Below, piece after piece: positions 1 through 10,600 of a DNA stretch of 64,000 nucleotides. Position 1 is the stretch's first letter. Every line of letters begins with the position of its first letter. The position numbers and the translations under genes are program-made. The DNA lies in NCBI GenBank assembly GCA_031002005.1, contig CM061919.1:228778739-228842738 (forward strand), read 5' to 3'. This DNA comes from Vandiemenella viatica. Lineage: Eukaryota; Arthropoda; Insecta; Orthoptera; Morabidae. The notes beneath the pieces are model-generated. The model worked only from the letters and a program-made list of their open reading frames with translations, was not told the origin of the DNA and searched no databases.

Positions 1-1460
1 GCCGCTCCACCTGGTGGCTTGATCAACTGCTAACATTACAAGGAAAGGCGGAAAATTGTGCACTTTCGAGAAAGGATGTACGTAAGTGAGGACTCTGACA
101 GTACAAAAAATTAAACTGAATTGAAGTGGGTATCGTATATTGCAGCATTTCTTCCCCTGGATGCGACAGTACGGCATAAATACATGTCTTTTCCATCTTA
201 CTTGATTTAATTGTTCAATTAATACCCTATATATTTAAATTACTAGATTTTGCTATTAAATTTTAATGCTTCGTCGTATTTTATACGTACGCATAACACA
301 GAATCAAAAGTCATTTCACATCATTTGCGGATTACCCACTCTGGCCCACTGGTTGAAATTAACTGCTAAATACACAAAATGTACAGCCAAGAGAAAGAAT
401 GAAAGATACTAAATACCAAAACTTGCGCATGAATGGGATGTTGGAGCTAGGAGAAGAGGACGACGCATATTTACCTGGCTTCACTAATGAGACGATTCAC
501 CAGACCGAAATATTTCGAGAAATGGCTTTTCGTGTTCCGATTATGTTGGAGGAAAACCTCTGCAGTGAGGAAAATCGCCTTAAATAATAATGTATAACAT
601 TTGCGAGGTATTATCTTGAATGCGACCCTTATTCACTCGATTCGTAGGAAGGTAATTAGGGACGAATTGAAAACTGTTTTAGATCTTATCTGACACGACA
701 TAACTCAGAATACGGCGGCTGTATTGAAGGCTGCCGAAAGAATTATCAACAAAACTGTTCCTCTCGCCGGTGAAGCTTTATCGCAGTTTTAAAGCCCGTT
801 TATGCCGAACAGAACCGAATGCGCAGCCCATTTCCTGCCAGCGAAGCAATTAACACGCAAGCGATGCAAGCAGCCGTTCATATACTGCTAACAGACTGGT
901 GAAAACGTTTCGCTTTCGTGTAATAGTTCTATCTCCAAAATCCGTGTCTGTAGTGCATTTGTTCAATATGGCAAAATTTTTACGTGCGGGTTATTGTACA
1001 GAGATAGTTTTACGTAAAAGAAAGGACGTTAATTTCTTCTTCTGTGGCAGAAATGTAGCACAAATCTCTTTCATAATGAGCCCCACGTGATAACTCTAGT
1101 CACACTAAACAAATTCTTAAAATTTTGCAGAGCTAACCCGTTGGGTAAAATACGTGTCGGTTTCCAGATCCGATAAAGGGATCAAGACCTTTGAACCGTT
1201 ACTGTATCTGCACAATGATGAAGTCGACGCTTTATACTTTATTCCATGCTGTAGTGATAAATAGCGTTATGCGCCTTACCTTGCACTTATTGCTATTCGG
1301 ATCATGCTGAGATAACGCCAAATCGCACTGAATTTTCAAGCAATGGATAGAAGTTTTTACCACCCAATACATAACTGCATCATCAGTAGATAATATTAAA
1401 CGCCTATCAACAGTCTAAAAAATCATCAATTTCTATTTATTTCGAGCATTACAGTTCATC
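1..1460. other. No gene recognised; unannotated AT-rich DNA
   Basis: Both strands were read for conserved protein motifs and repeat ends. Only short frames occur, including a 62-codon frame at 399-587 and a 63-codon frame at 899-1090, and neither resembles a family I know. No repeat boundary was recognised. Confidence 0.5.
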
Positions 1461-1618
1461 AACGTCGAGGTTATTAGCGCCGAATGAGGGTACGCGAGGG
1501 CAAGGAAAGGAAGGAAATGAACCACTCCCGTATTCCGCTGATTTTGGAAAACCGTGGAAAACAAAAAATCTGGATGGCCGGACGGGAGTCAAACCAGCGT
1601 CACCCGCGAGGCTCGGTA
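1461..1618 (-). mobile_element. Degenerate copy of the window's main tRNA-derived SINE
   Basis: Read on the minus strand this is the main SINE of the window. It keeps the GCCGGACGGGAGTC block (a mutated B box), the AAAATCTGGAT and CCGTGGAAAAC blocks, and the CCTCGACGTT end of the body. The usual GGCCATGGCC segment is eroded and part of the body is missing, so it is an old copy. No target duplication was found. Confidence 0.7.
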
Positions 1619-2246
1619 ATCACAGAAACTAAAGAAATAATGTATTACGTGACTAAGAGGCCAAGCGGAAATTTCGCGAGTAATAAAACTATGAATAGCG
1701 AGGTTGGTGATTTGCAGTAGGCTGAAAGAAAAACAGGCTCATTTGTATCAATTTTTTATTTCTCAACCGAAATAGTTTGGAAGTAAAACACTTACAACAT
1801 CTCAAGAAACAATTATAAATGACGAAATGTTTCCTAACAGAAACAAATATATCAGAAAAGCTCCTTAGTCTAGAAAACACACACAGTTTATAAGTATCTG
1901 TGCGACATGTGTCGCTATCTAGCGGTATGAGATCAATGCTTATCTACGCCAGTGAAGCCTAGCGGCTTGACTCCTAACTATCGCATGCCCGTGACCTTGA
2001 CTCTTCATAATTTTCCCATCTACGGGGTGAATATCGAAAAAATCAATTTTTGCTTAGTGATATTACCAAAATGCAGAACTTAATCTTTAAAATTATACCT
2101 CATTTATCGATTTTGGTTAAATATGAAGGGAGAAAGGTGGTTAGTAAAAAAAAAACACCCTTCTGAAATAGTATATACGATACTGGTATGTCCTCCTCTT
2201 GTCACGGCCTACGTCCCCGAGTTTTTTCGGTCATTAAGCAGTGGAG

Positions 2247-2248
<2 letters not shown>

Positions 2249-2306
<58 letters not shown>
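2249..2306. repeat. (GT)29 microsatellite
   Basis: An uninterrupted GT dinucleotide run of about 58 bases. The 86-87-codon frames on each strand here encode only alternating Cys-Val or Thr-His and are artefacts of the repeat. Confidence 0.95.
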
Positions 2307-2307
<1 letters not shown>

Positions 2308-2898
2308 GGAGAGGACACGTTAACCCGTGCGCACTTGCGGGTGCTCGGTGTATCGCGTGCGGGTTAAGCCTCTGGCTCGGGCGAGCTTTCTCAAGACGGC
2401 ATCGATCAGCCAGCCGGCTGGTCTTGCCCGACCATAACGACCGCACTAACGACCCCGCTCCCGGCACCCCTAAATCACCACCCGCCACCTCCACAGCACA
2501 ATAAAATACACATCACATACTATCCTCGCCACACTCCACAACGAACTGTGTAAGCCGCAACACTGCTCGGTAAGCCTAGACATTTTTCTCGTCTCCACGT
2601 ATCTATATACACTGCCTGACAAAGAAGTGAAGAAGAGTAGGAAACAAAACGAAACTACACAGACCGAGAGGGTATGTGATGTTATTTCAGTGATTACAAA
2701 ATCAAGTCAGATTTATAAAGAACGAGCAGTACGAGTCCATTTATGAGTATGGCGTAGAACTCCCTCTGGCCTGGATTCATACACTGATTCTGTTAGGAAG
2801 TATGTCAAAGCGGTTGAAGCCTCTCCTGAGAGTCCACAATATTCTTACAAATCTCTGATACTCTGAATAAACGTACTGCAACCGAGTTAATGTCAGAC

Positions 2899-3358
2899 TT
2901 TTTTTTAACGCCGATGTAATTAGAGTCGGGAAGGGACTGGAAGCAAGGATCAGGAAGTGATTCGGCCATGTCCTTATGAAGGAAGCATCCCAGCATTCAC
3001 CTGAAGTGATTTGGTGAAACCACGGAACGCCCAAATCTGGATGCTAGGACGGGGATTCAAACCTGCGGACCGAGCGTGGCGGGTGAACGGTTAACGTTCT
3101 GGCCTCGCATTAGGAAGGACGCGGGTTCGAATTCCCGTCCGGGCATCCAGATTTGGGTTTTCCATGGTTTCCGCAAATCACTCCAGGTGAATGCCGGGAT
3201 ACATCCTTCAAAAAGGCCATGGCCGAATTCCTTCCCGTTCCTTGTCACCCAGCCCCATCCCGCCTCTAATGACCTCAGCCGTCGACGAGGCTTAAAGCAC
3301 TTTTAAATAAAAAAATCAAACCTGCGTTGTCCCGAATGTGAGGCCAGAGCGTTGACGT
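2899..3358 (-). mobile_element. SINE (minus strand), interrupted by a second SINE
   Basis: Minus-strand SINE in two pieces, 2899-3056 plus the duplicated target to 3067, then 3316-3358. The first piece carries the body (GAATGCTGGGATGCTTCC in reverse, CCAAATCTGG) up to the B-box region at about 3054-3064. The second resumes with the remaining tRNA-like head (CCCGAATGTGAGGCCAGAGCG). A plus-strand SINE lies between them. Confidence 0.9.
3068..3315 (+). mobile_element. SINE, full length, nested in another SINE
   Basis: A complete member of the main SINE family, about 248 bp. It begins GACCGAGCGTGG, has an A-box-like TGGCGGGTGAACGG, a B box GGTTCGAATTC near 3125-3135, the body blocks CCAGATTTGGG, CCATGGTTTCC and GGCCATGGCCGAATTCC, and ends with GACGAGGCTTAAAG and an A-rich tail. 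It is flanked by the 11-bp direct repeat TCAAACCTGCG at 3057-3067 and 3316-3326, the target-site duplication expected of LINE-driven insertion. Transcription by RNA polymerase III is inferred from the boxes. Confidence 0.92.
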
Positions 3359-3359
3359 C

Positions 3360-4169
3360 AGGTCTGGTCATGCGAGGTTGTGCGGCATTGACAGTTGTAT
3401 CTTTTCCATTTCAATTTGGTTTTCGATGTGGAATTAGTAACAAGATCGAAAAGATACTTGGAAAATTTTGTATGGAAGATGTAAGGTATGAAGTGCAAAG
3501 ACATTGCTGAAGGCAAAACAAAATACGATGAATATACAGTAATCAATCGACATTATACCCAATACGATGGGATAGGAAAAAAATTCGTTTTCACTCTTCT
3601 TTATTTCGATAAAACCGGCATACAACATAATCGTGCATGATTTTAAATACAATATTCGATTCTGAATCAATGGAACTTACAACACCTGCACATTTGAAGA
3701 CTGAAACTGGATAGTTGGATACTGGAAGACATCATTAGAGCCACGCTTTGCTGCCAATTTATAATTTTTATGGCTAAATTTAGCATATAGCATATTTTGT
3801 TAGTATTTTTCCTGATAAGTTAACAATTTTCTCGGAATGATAAAATTTTTAGTATTATTCAGTTATTTATTAGAATAATCTGTCAGGACGAATCATTGTA
3901 AACTTTACATTTACTGTTTTATACATTATACAGTTGCAAAGCAAAAATCTCCATAAATGGATTTAATAATGATTTTTTTTTAACAAACTTAAATAATTCA
4001 GTTGTCATAAAACATTAAACATGTATGGTCAAGTCTTAATTTTAACTAAAATATATATTTAAGTTTTGTTTCAGATAATTTTCAAAATAAAATTTACATA
4101 CCACGATACGTGTCTTACAGACCCAAGCTAATTAATATTTTCTGCTTCTTTCATTGCGTGATACATAGA
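3360..4169. other. No gene recognised
   Basis: Very AT-rich DNA with minus-strand frames of 62 and 78 codons (3358-3546 and 3434-3670). These are hydrophobic low-complexity translations without a recognisable family. No repeat ends were seen. Confidence 0.5.
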
Positions 4170-4720
4170 CAAGTTTGGTTTTTCTGGAAGGGTTAAATTC
4201 TGGTAGAGTTGCTATTCGGTAGTGTTAGAAAATGGTAAAGTTACCTTAAGGAAGGTTTTTTTTGGTAACGCTGTTTGGGGGTATTGTAGTAAAGTGTTTG
4301 GTACGATTTGATTGGCATATTAGTGGTAGTCTTGTGATTGGTAGAGAGTAAAAGTGGTAGACATATTTGTGGTAGATATTGAGTTTTGTAGAGATCCCCG
4401 TGGTAGAGATATTTTTGGTAGAGTTTTCATGTTGCAGGGTTCGTAAATGGTAGTGATGTTACTAGGTAGAAATAACATTTTATAGAATGGTTTATTGGTG
4501 GTAATTATTTTTTGGAAGAATTTCATTTTGAAAAAAGTGTTGAGTGGTAGTTGTATTCATGGTAGACCTACTAAAAGTAAAGTTCATTTTTGTGTAGATA
4601 ATTTTCTGGAAGGCAAGTTAATGTATCCTTCAATTTTGTTGGCATTTTTATAGACATTTTCTGAAAACTTTAGCATATTTCTGGCATTTTCTAAACGTAA
4701 ATTTGGTATAAAATATTTTT
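4170..4720. repeat. Degenerate minisatellite, period about 15-16 bp, core GGTAG
   Basis: The word GGTAG, or a one-base variant, recurs at nearly regular steps. In the best part the positions are about 4325, 4340, 4356, 4371, 4387, 4402, 4417, 4449, 4465, 4546 and 4561, with 4432, 4482, 4498, 4514 and 4530 occupied by weaker versions. Intervals are almost all 15 or 16 bases. The rough unit is TGGTAGAGATATTTT. Upstream, 4202, 4218 and 4234 fit the same spacing, and weaker traces run to about 4710. The 68-codon minus-strand frame inside is a by-product. Confidence 0.8.
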
Positions 4721-5280
4721 TTGGAGTTGGCAGCACTGCTTCACTTCCCTTCAGGTTTGGTAACTCGACATCTACCAACAGAGATTCGCAAAGGCTGCTA
4801 GCAATAAAACTGACACCAGAGAGAAACGTTTAGGTCACTCAATAAGAAAAATTCCCCTTCAATGCAGAAACCTGTGATTTGGTGGGCGGAAAGAAGCAAG
4901 AACGCAGCCACACAAGGTGTGGGACAGCTCTGCCACTGCGACTGTGTTGTTCTGTGTTGGGGCGAGGCGAGGCGAGATAAGAGTAGAGACAACGAGCGGC
5001 GTGCCCCGCTCAATAACAGATTGCGTTATCTGTCTAACGGCCTGTCTGGAATGTGTTTAGTAGCGCTACAAACTGGCTGCCACAGCACTAACTTGGCAGA
5101 GAGTGCTGACAGTGGCTTCTAACATTAGTGTCTGGGGCAACTGTCGTCAAATATAATGGAGCGCACTACACTGCCCAACTTTCTTCGGCGGGCTCTCTGC
5201 CGATAGGTGTCGCTATGAATGTAGCTGCCTATACATACGTTCTAGTTTAACAATTATAATTGCAAACAAACCATTGAAAA
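4721..5280. other. No gene recognised; moderately GC-rich
   Basis: Contains an 86-codon plus frame (4862-5122) and a 71-codon minus frame with no family resemblance. Base composition is less AT-rich than the flanks, with no recognisable repeat ends. Confidence 0.4.
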
Positions 5281-5281
5281 A

Positions 5282-5396
5282 ATGTTGTATTTCGTTTTTC
5301 TATATATTTTTTTGTTTTTTTGTGTTTTTTTGTGTTTTTCTGTTTTTCTGTTTTTTTGTTTTTTGATTGTGTTTTTGATTTTTGTTTATATATATA
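5282..5396. repeat. T-rich low-complexity tract
   Basis: Runs of T5-T7 separated by single G or C (TTTTTTTGTG-like units), ending in TATATATA immediately before the CTAG terminus of the next element. The hydrophobic Phe-rich translation is an artefact. Confidence 0.9.
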
Positions 5397-6630
5397 CTAG
5401 CTCGTACCCGCGACTTCGTACGCGTGGATTAAGAAATTTTTTGCCAGAAATAAATATAGAAAGTTGTTGGTGTAACGTTCCCACCCCTCCTGCTAATTAA
5501 TTTCCGGCTAATTTATTAATGTTTTAAGTATCGGACCTCTTAACCAAAGATTGACTGCATTCACTCCATCATTTAATCCAGGTAAATGAGGTGGAACAAT
5601 TACAAAGAAAGAAATAAAATTTAGTTAGATGCACCACACTGATTTGAGTTATATTCTGATAAATTGTACACACTTTAGGTTTTCTGTTCAAACACAAAAA
5701 TTTAATCCACTAATCAACGTCTTGATAAGATAATTACAACTTCATATACTTAATTTACTTTATAAAACTGTGAGCGAGAGTGATGTATGGCAGAAACACA
5801 GAGAGAGAGAAACAGAACATAATATGGGCTTACATCATGATCCCTCGTGGAGCGACATCACGAGCTACCACCGCGTAGCACTGGACAAAAAACTGGTTCC
5901 ATTGTGAGGGCTTATATAACACCCACCTAACGGGGTTCAGGTGTGCTGATCCTCTACGGGAGGGGAGTACTACCAACATTGGATCCTTACTTTCCCATTT
6001 GGCGAGAGGACCATCTCTGCCAAATGGGAGGGAACACAGAGTTCCACCGATACTACCCCACCCGACAGGTAACTTTTGTGCTTGTAGGGTGGCTACAATA
6101 GTATCCTATCCCCGCCAAACTCTAGGCGGAAGCAAGGTGTCCGAACTTCTCCCACATGGATTAGCCGCCATGACAGTATCTACAGCCACTTGAAAATCTT
6201 AGAATTATAAAAACAAATCTTTCCGCTTCACTCTCGCTACCTAATTGAAATTACTTAATCCTAAACTTATTCTAATTAAATACTACTTCTTAAAGTTCCT
6301 AATTATGTTTTCAAATGTCTTGTGACATCACATTGGTAACGAAGGATTGGTCCCAAACAATATCGAGTCGGAATAATATGACAGGAAAGCTATCACTATA
6401 TCATTCTACCGTCGAACCTGTCTCTTGAACAGAATCAATTTCCAACATATTTCTGTCACCATTCGATAAGGTCTCAAAATTTCGTGACTACAACTGTTAA
6501 TCATACTGGAAAACAACTGTCCTGTGCCCTACATACAGATTTTCTTATCAAATTCCATCAATATCAATATAGCCATTTAGTCGTCAAAACGTAACAAAAA
6601 GACAGACTTACTTCCGTATTTATAATAATA
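5397..6630 (-). mobile_element. Helitron-like repeat, minus strand, interrupted by a solo LTR
   Basis: The plus-strand left edge CTAGCTCGTACCCGCGACTT is the reverse complement of the 3' end of the short Helitron-like element at 51278-51642, and the right edge (CTTCCGTATTTATAATAATA) matches its 5' end. The interior at 6337-6630 closely tracks that element, for example the block on tolerance of TCGACGGT and GACAGGAAAGCTATC. The remaining interior, 5471-6332, is a foreign insertion. CTAG at the 3' terminus is typical of Helitrons. No protein is encoded in this copy. Confidence 0.75.
5471..6332. mobile_element. Solo LTR inserted in a Helitron-like repeat
   Basis: An 862-bp segment that begins TGTAACGTTCCC and ends GACATCACA (TG...CA termini, extended to TGT...ACA). 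It is flanked on both sides by TTGG (5467-5470 and 6333-6336). It interrupts a repeat whose uninterrupted form is seen at 51278-51642, where the two flanks are contiguous. A TATA-like CTTATATAAC lies at about 5912 and an AATAAA at about 5614. A single LTR without internal region implies recombination between two LTRs of a former retrovirus-like element. The family is unassigned; a 4-bp duplication fits Ty3/gypsy. Confidence 0.75.
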
Positions 6631-6636
6631 TTACTG

Positions 6637-7175
6637 CGGTTCACACACACACACTGACTGCGAACAACACCTGAGGGATCATTATAACGTAAAAAAGTGT
6701 ACACCTACAGCATTGCGAGACTACCTACGATTTGCCTCGCATTGCACCCCTAACTTTCTAATATCTACAGTTTAACATTCAATCCGAATAACCTACGGCC
6801 CAGGCGTGATTCTTACTATCAAAAACAATTTTTAAAAATTGTAGCCTCCACGGAGGTTTGAACCGGAGACCACGACATTTGTAAGCAAACGCTTTAACCA
6901 CTGAGCTGCCTGACAGCTACACGGAAAAACATTACAGAGAGGTCCATATCCAACGCGTCTGTCAATCGCCGTCCAGTAGTGTTTCGAAATTATGAGACAA
7001 CATGTGTTATTTATACAGATAATTTTTCAACCAAATGTAGACAGTATTTTTCTCCTTGTTTCAAAGGATAAGTGTGCAAAGTTTCATGGAGATCGGATGA
7101 AAACTGTGGATTTGAATGAAGAACAAACAAACAAACAAACATACATACATACATACATACATCTTTATATATATA
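6637..7175 (-). repeat. 540-bp dispersed repeat with tRNA-like module, copy 1
   Basis: Inverted copy of 48993-49533. Shared blocks include the tRNA-like segment at 6842-6920, the line of text around CATGTGTTATTTATACAGATAATTTTT, and terminal tetranucleotide runs (CATA)n and (CAAA)n at 7125-7165. The tRNA-like part on the minus strand has GGTTCAAACC as B box and AGCTCAGTGGTTAAAG as A box. The Helitron-like 5' end lies directly beyond 6636, as it does in the other copy. Confidence 0.85.
6842..6920 (-). other. tRNA-like (SINE head) sequence
   Basis: Minus strand reads GGCAGCTCAGTGGTTAAAG, a spacer, then TCTCCGGTTCAAACCTCCGT. This has the order and spacing of RNA polymerase III A and B boxes. The acceptor-stem ends do not pair as in a functional tRNA, so it is a tRNA-derived repeat module and not a tRNA gene. 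Confidence 0.7.
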
Positions 7176-7242
7176 TAGATATACACACGAAGGCGATTGG
7201 ACTCTGAAATTCACATAAGGGGAGCATTCAGTTTTTACACGC

Positions 7243-7810
7243 TATGGCGGTGGTTCCCAACAGGTACGGTACCGTCCATTAATGGGCGTTGAAAAGATCG
7301 CAGGGGGCGTTTCTGGTCCAAGGCAAATTTAGGGGGCGTTGAGCACCAACCGCCGTTCCCCTTCTTTCGAGTATTATATCAGGATTTATGCGCTCCATCA
7401 AAGAAGTTTGTAATTGCATTCCCACGATAAAAAGGGGGTTTAGTGTAGTCAGCAATTTTTTAGCTAAGAAAAGGGTAAGATTGTCAACAGTGGACTGTGG
7501 CGATTTAAGATTGCAGGTAATAAATAAAGGCACCTAATATTGAAAAATTGCTCCGAGCTCAGCCCTCTAATTTTTACTCATATGTATTTGTTAATCAAAC
7601 TGAACACCACGCCAATTTTGTTCATATATTTTAATAAAGTAATTTTAGAATTTTCTCCTTGTTTTTTTTCCTTCTAAATTTGATCTACATTTCACTTAAG
7701 TGGAGCATCATCAAATCACCGTTTCAAAAGTGTGTTTCCGAAAAGGGGCACTGAGTATTTTTTTTTTTCATAAAAAGGAGCGGTAGGCCAAAAATTTTTC
7801 GGAACCTATG
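7243..7810. mobile_element. Probable hAT-like non-autonomous element (relic)
   Basis: The left side reads GGTGGTTCCCAAC and the right side TTCGGAACCTATGCTC, opposed GGTTCC/GGAACC ends of the kind seen in hAT elements. An interior motif AGGGGGCGTTGAG repeats. I could not define a clean 8-bp target duplication, so the exact ends are uncertain. A matching right end (TTTCGGAACCTATGTTTCAG) recurs at about 38018. Confidence 0.4.
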
Positions 7811-7849
7811 CTCTAAGACGTGTGAATCATTATCAGTATAAATTATTTC

Positions 7850-8590
7850 TATAAAGATTTTTTTGTCACAAGTCACAATTTCCCTTGATAACTAACCGAA
7901 AACTGTGAATGCAGTGTAATTTTAAAGCTTATGGTCTTCACTTTGATCAAATCATATTTTAAGAAAGGAATTTTCCGAATTCGACCCTTAAAGGGCAAAA
8001 GTATCAATATTTCTAAACGCGTTTTTGTGTCACTAGCCATTTATCTCCCTTGATATTTAACCGATACAGATAAATGAGGAATCATTTTAAAGATCAAGGT
8101 CTCCGCGTGGTCACATCATATTTTAAGAAAGCAATTTTTTGGAATTCGACCCTTAAAGGGCAAAATTTTCATTATTTCCGTACCTTACTTTTTTTACCAT
8201 GACCCATTTATCTCCCTTCTTATCCAACCGAAATAGATGAATGAGCTGTCACATTAAAGATTAAGGTCTCTGCTTTTGTCACATTCCATAAGAACGAATT
8301 GTTTTTGGAATTTGAACCTTAAATGAGAAAAGTAATAACTGTGAAAGCCGCGCGCATGAGACAGTTCACAGCCTAGCCGCAAGATAGCAGTAGTACATAT
8401 CACAGAGATATTAAAAAACAGCTTCACAGGCGTCAACTTTTGTTGTGTACCTGTTACACTAAGCAAATAAACATTTGAAACAACTGAGGCGGTACTTCTT
8501 TCATCCTATTACAAACCCCCAACCTTACTATTCATTGTATTCGCGAAATTTTCGCACTGTTCATCTAGTCTATGTATACGATTATTCTCA
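7850..8590. repeat. 164-bp tandem repeat (three units) plus unique tail, copy A
   Basis: The block AAGAAAGGAATTTT...GAATTCGACCCTTAAAGGGCAAAA starts at 7961, recurs at 8125 and again, more decayed, at 8290, giving periods of 164 and 165 bp. Each unit also carries CATTTATCTCCCTT, ACCGAxACAGAT and TTAAAGATxAAGGTCTC blocks. A tail (8340-8590) with AAGATAGCAGTAGTACATATCA and GAAATTTTCGCAC is shared with 53840-54165. The 70-codon frame on the minus strand here is not a gene. Confidence 0.85.
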
Positions 8591-8739
8591 AGGTTAATCA
8601 CGTAAGTTAGTTGCACTGAGAAGTGGAGGTAGAATCTCTGGTTCTGAACGCGAGCAAAGTTATTGGACGTTTGCATTTGAATCTAATAACTTAAATGAGA
8701 AAAATGAGGATGATTCCAACGGTCCAGGGTACTGTAGAT

Positions 8740-9225
8740 TAGCGGTTCCCAATTATTTTTTGCCAAGGAACCCTAAATGATCATAGGTTTTTTTGGGGGA
8801 TCCCCATTTTTACAGTAACAAAAGTTACTGACTTGAAAAGAAAGAATAAATTATAAGTGAAAAATAATTATTAATAGTATTACAAAACATTTATCGTACA
8901 AGATAATACAACGTAACTATTTAGTGTGACGAATTATTTTTTTTTCACACATTTACTTATAATAGCACTAGAATTAGGCTTAATGTCAGACAATTGAACG
9001 CGTCGATATGGAGTTGCATCCAGTTTCTGTTCTTGTTTTTGGTGTAAGCGTAAGCTCAAAAACCAATCTCGCATTGGTAAGTCGTCACAAACGGAAGCAG
9101 AACCATGATAGCCTTCTCACGGCACAGTTATGACTCTTTCCAATTAACATTTTAATTAATTCTCGGACGGAATGCTGAATCCCTGTGACCTATCGACAGA
9201 ACCCGAGGGTTCTCAGGAACCACCG
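8740..9225. mobile_element. hAT MITE with 8-bp target duplication
   Basis: A 486-bp element with ends TAGCGGTTCC and, inverted, CGGTGGTTCC. Both are one or two changes from the common hAT terminus CAGTGGTTCC. It is flanked by CTGTAGAT (8732-8739) and CTGTAGAG (9226-9233), an 8-bp duplication with one mismatch. There is no coding capacity. It must have been mobilised by a transposase made elsewhere. Confidence 0.85.
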
Positions 9226-9233
9226 CTGTAGAG

Positions 9234-10600
9234 TACTAATAACTTACTCAATTTTATAAAAGATAATATGTAGCGAATATGATGACACGGGAATGACAGA
9301 GCTAGACTTTGTGTGTGTCAAATTTAATATATTTAGTATGCATTAGTCTACTTTGTACACTGGTGATGTGTTGTTTGAATAAAAGAGATTTTTCTTTTAA
9401 TTTGAGAACGTGAATTGGTTTGAATTATTCTCTCTAATTTAAAGTTTAATGGAACCCTTTTCGTAGCCAGACATGCTAACCCTAAAATCCCTTCCACATT
9501 TTATTTGAGGAAAGAAGGGGAAACGAGGTTTAATACCCACGTAAAGATGACTGTCTTTACATTTACGGCAGCCATGATCACATTTTCTTTTAATACTGTC
9601 GACTGACATATCTTTCACAAAGATCAGGTAACATACCCGTTCACAGTAACGATCTGCAGTCAATTTGGCCCACGAAATCGTTGCGTGACCGGCTTTTTTC
9701 TCCAGGCACTTAAATGAAATAGCGAGCAAGGTTTGTTTATAGCCCCCAATACGTGGTAACGTAGACTATCCAACCATGCAGTAACTCTTACGTTATCGCA
9801 GGTAATAAGAGAGAACATTTTAAATGATCCCCACGCTTACGTAACAATCTATTATTGTGGCAAGATCCCCTAGTTGAGGCAATAGGCGTATTCGGGTAAA
9901 AAGACACACTACCAAAATATAACACGCACAATCTTACAGTCAGACAGAGAATTGAAAGGAAATTGAAAACCTGCATCGCTGGCTTTTGCTGTGGTATATT
10001 ACACTGGCTGGCAGTGAGATAGGGAAATAGATAAGTTGCAAAACCAATATACTACGGAGCATCAGAGAGAGTGCATATATCACGTCGTTACTGCGCACTG
10101 ATATCAGTATCTACTTGTTCCATAGACAATACAATAGTGTCGTCGGAATCTGCCACTACCTCGGCCAGCCTACACCACCTGGAAAATTCAGTCTCACCAA
10201 ACTGAAAATACTCTCCAACGTTTTGCTAACCTACAATGTTTGTTAGGAATATTTCCAGCATATAGGAATTTGGCAAAATAAAAACTTTCAACTGCTATTA
10301 AGGAAAAAGAATATCAAACTGTCTGTTATAGATATTTAATTATAGAATATCGGTTAACAAAGTGAGTACGATAAAAGTAGTTAAAATTTTTATAATGGGG
10401 AAGTGTAAATATTGAGATAGAAAAGTTGAGGGTAACGATATTATTACCGAATAGAGCGAATCTCTTTAAATAATAGTTTGTAAAGACTTTGTACAGCTGA
10501 TGGTTATATTTGTAAATATTGATGCAAAGTAAACTTCATTTGTGAGCTCAAATATTATGTTCTAGCTAGTAATAAATTCACGGTGTAGATTATAATTCTC
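9234..10600. other. No gene recognised
   Basis: Includes a 96-codon minus-strand frame at 9439-9729 with several cysteines (CDHGCRKCKD) that is suggestive of a zinc-binding fragment. I cannot assign it and there are no splice signals or flanking frames to support a gene. No repeat ends seen. Copies of this frame elsewhere in the genome would mark it as a transposon remnant. Confidence 0.4.

Noticed and set aside
2249..2306. Possible CRISPR or phage-like repeat array among the short tandem repeats
   Set aside because: The repeats are simple dinucleotide microsatellites and minisatellites without unique spacers; the window is eukaryotic.
2234..2504. Cys-Val and Thr-His repeat proteins
   Set aside because: Direct translations of the (GT)n microsatellite on the two strands.
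9439..9729. Cysteine-containing 96-codon minus frame that might be a zinc-binding domain
   Set aside because: The cysteine spacing does not match a family I can name and there is no surrounding gene structure.
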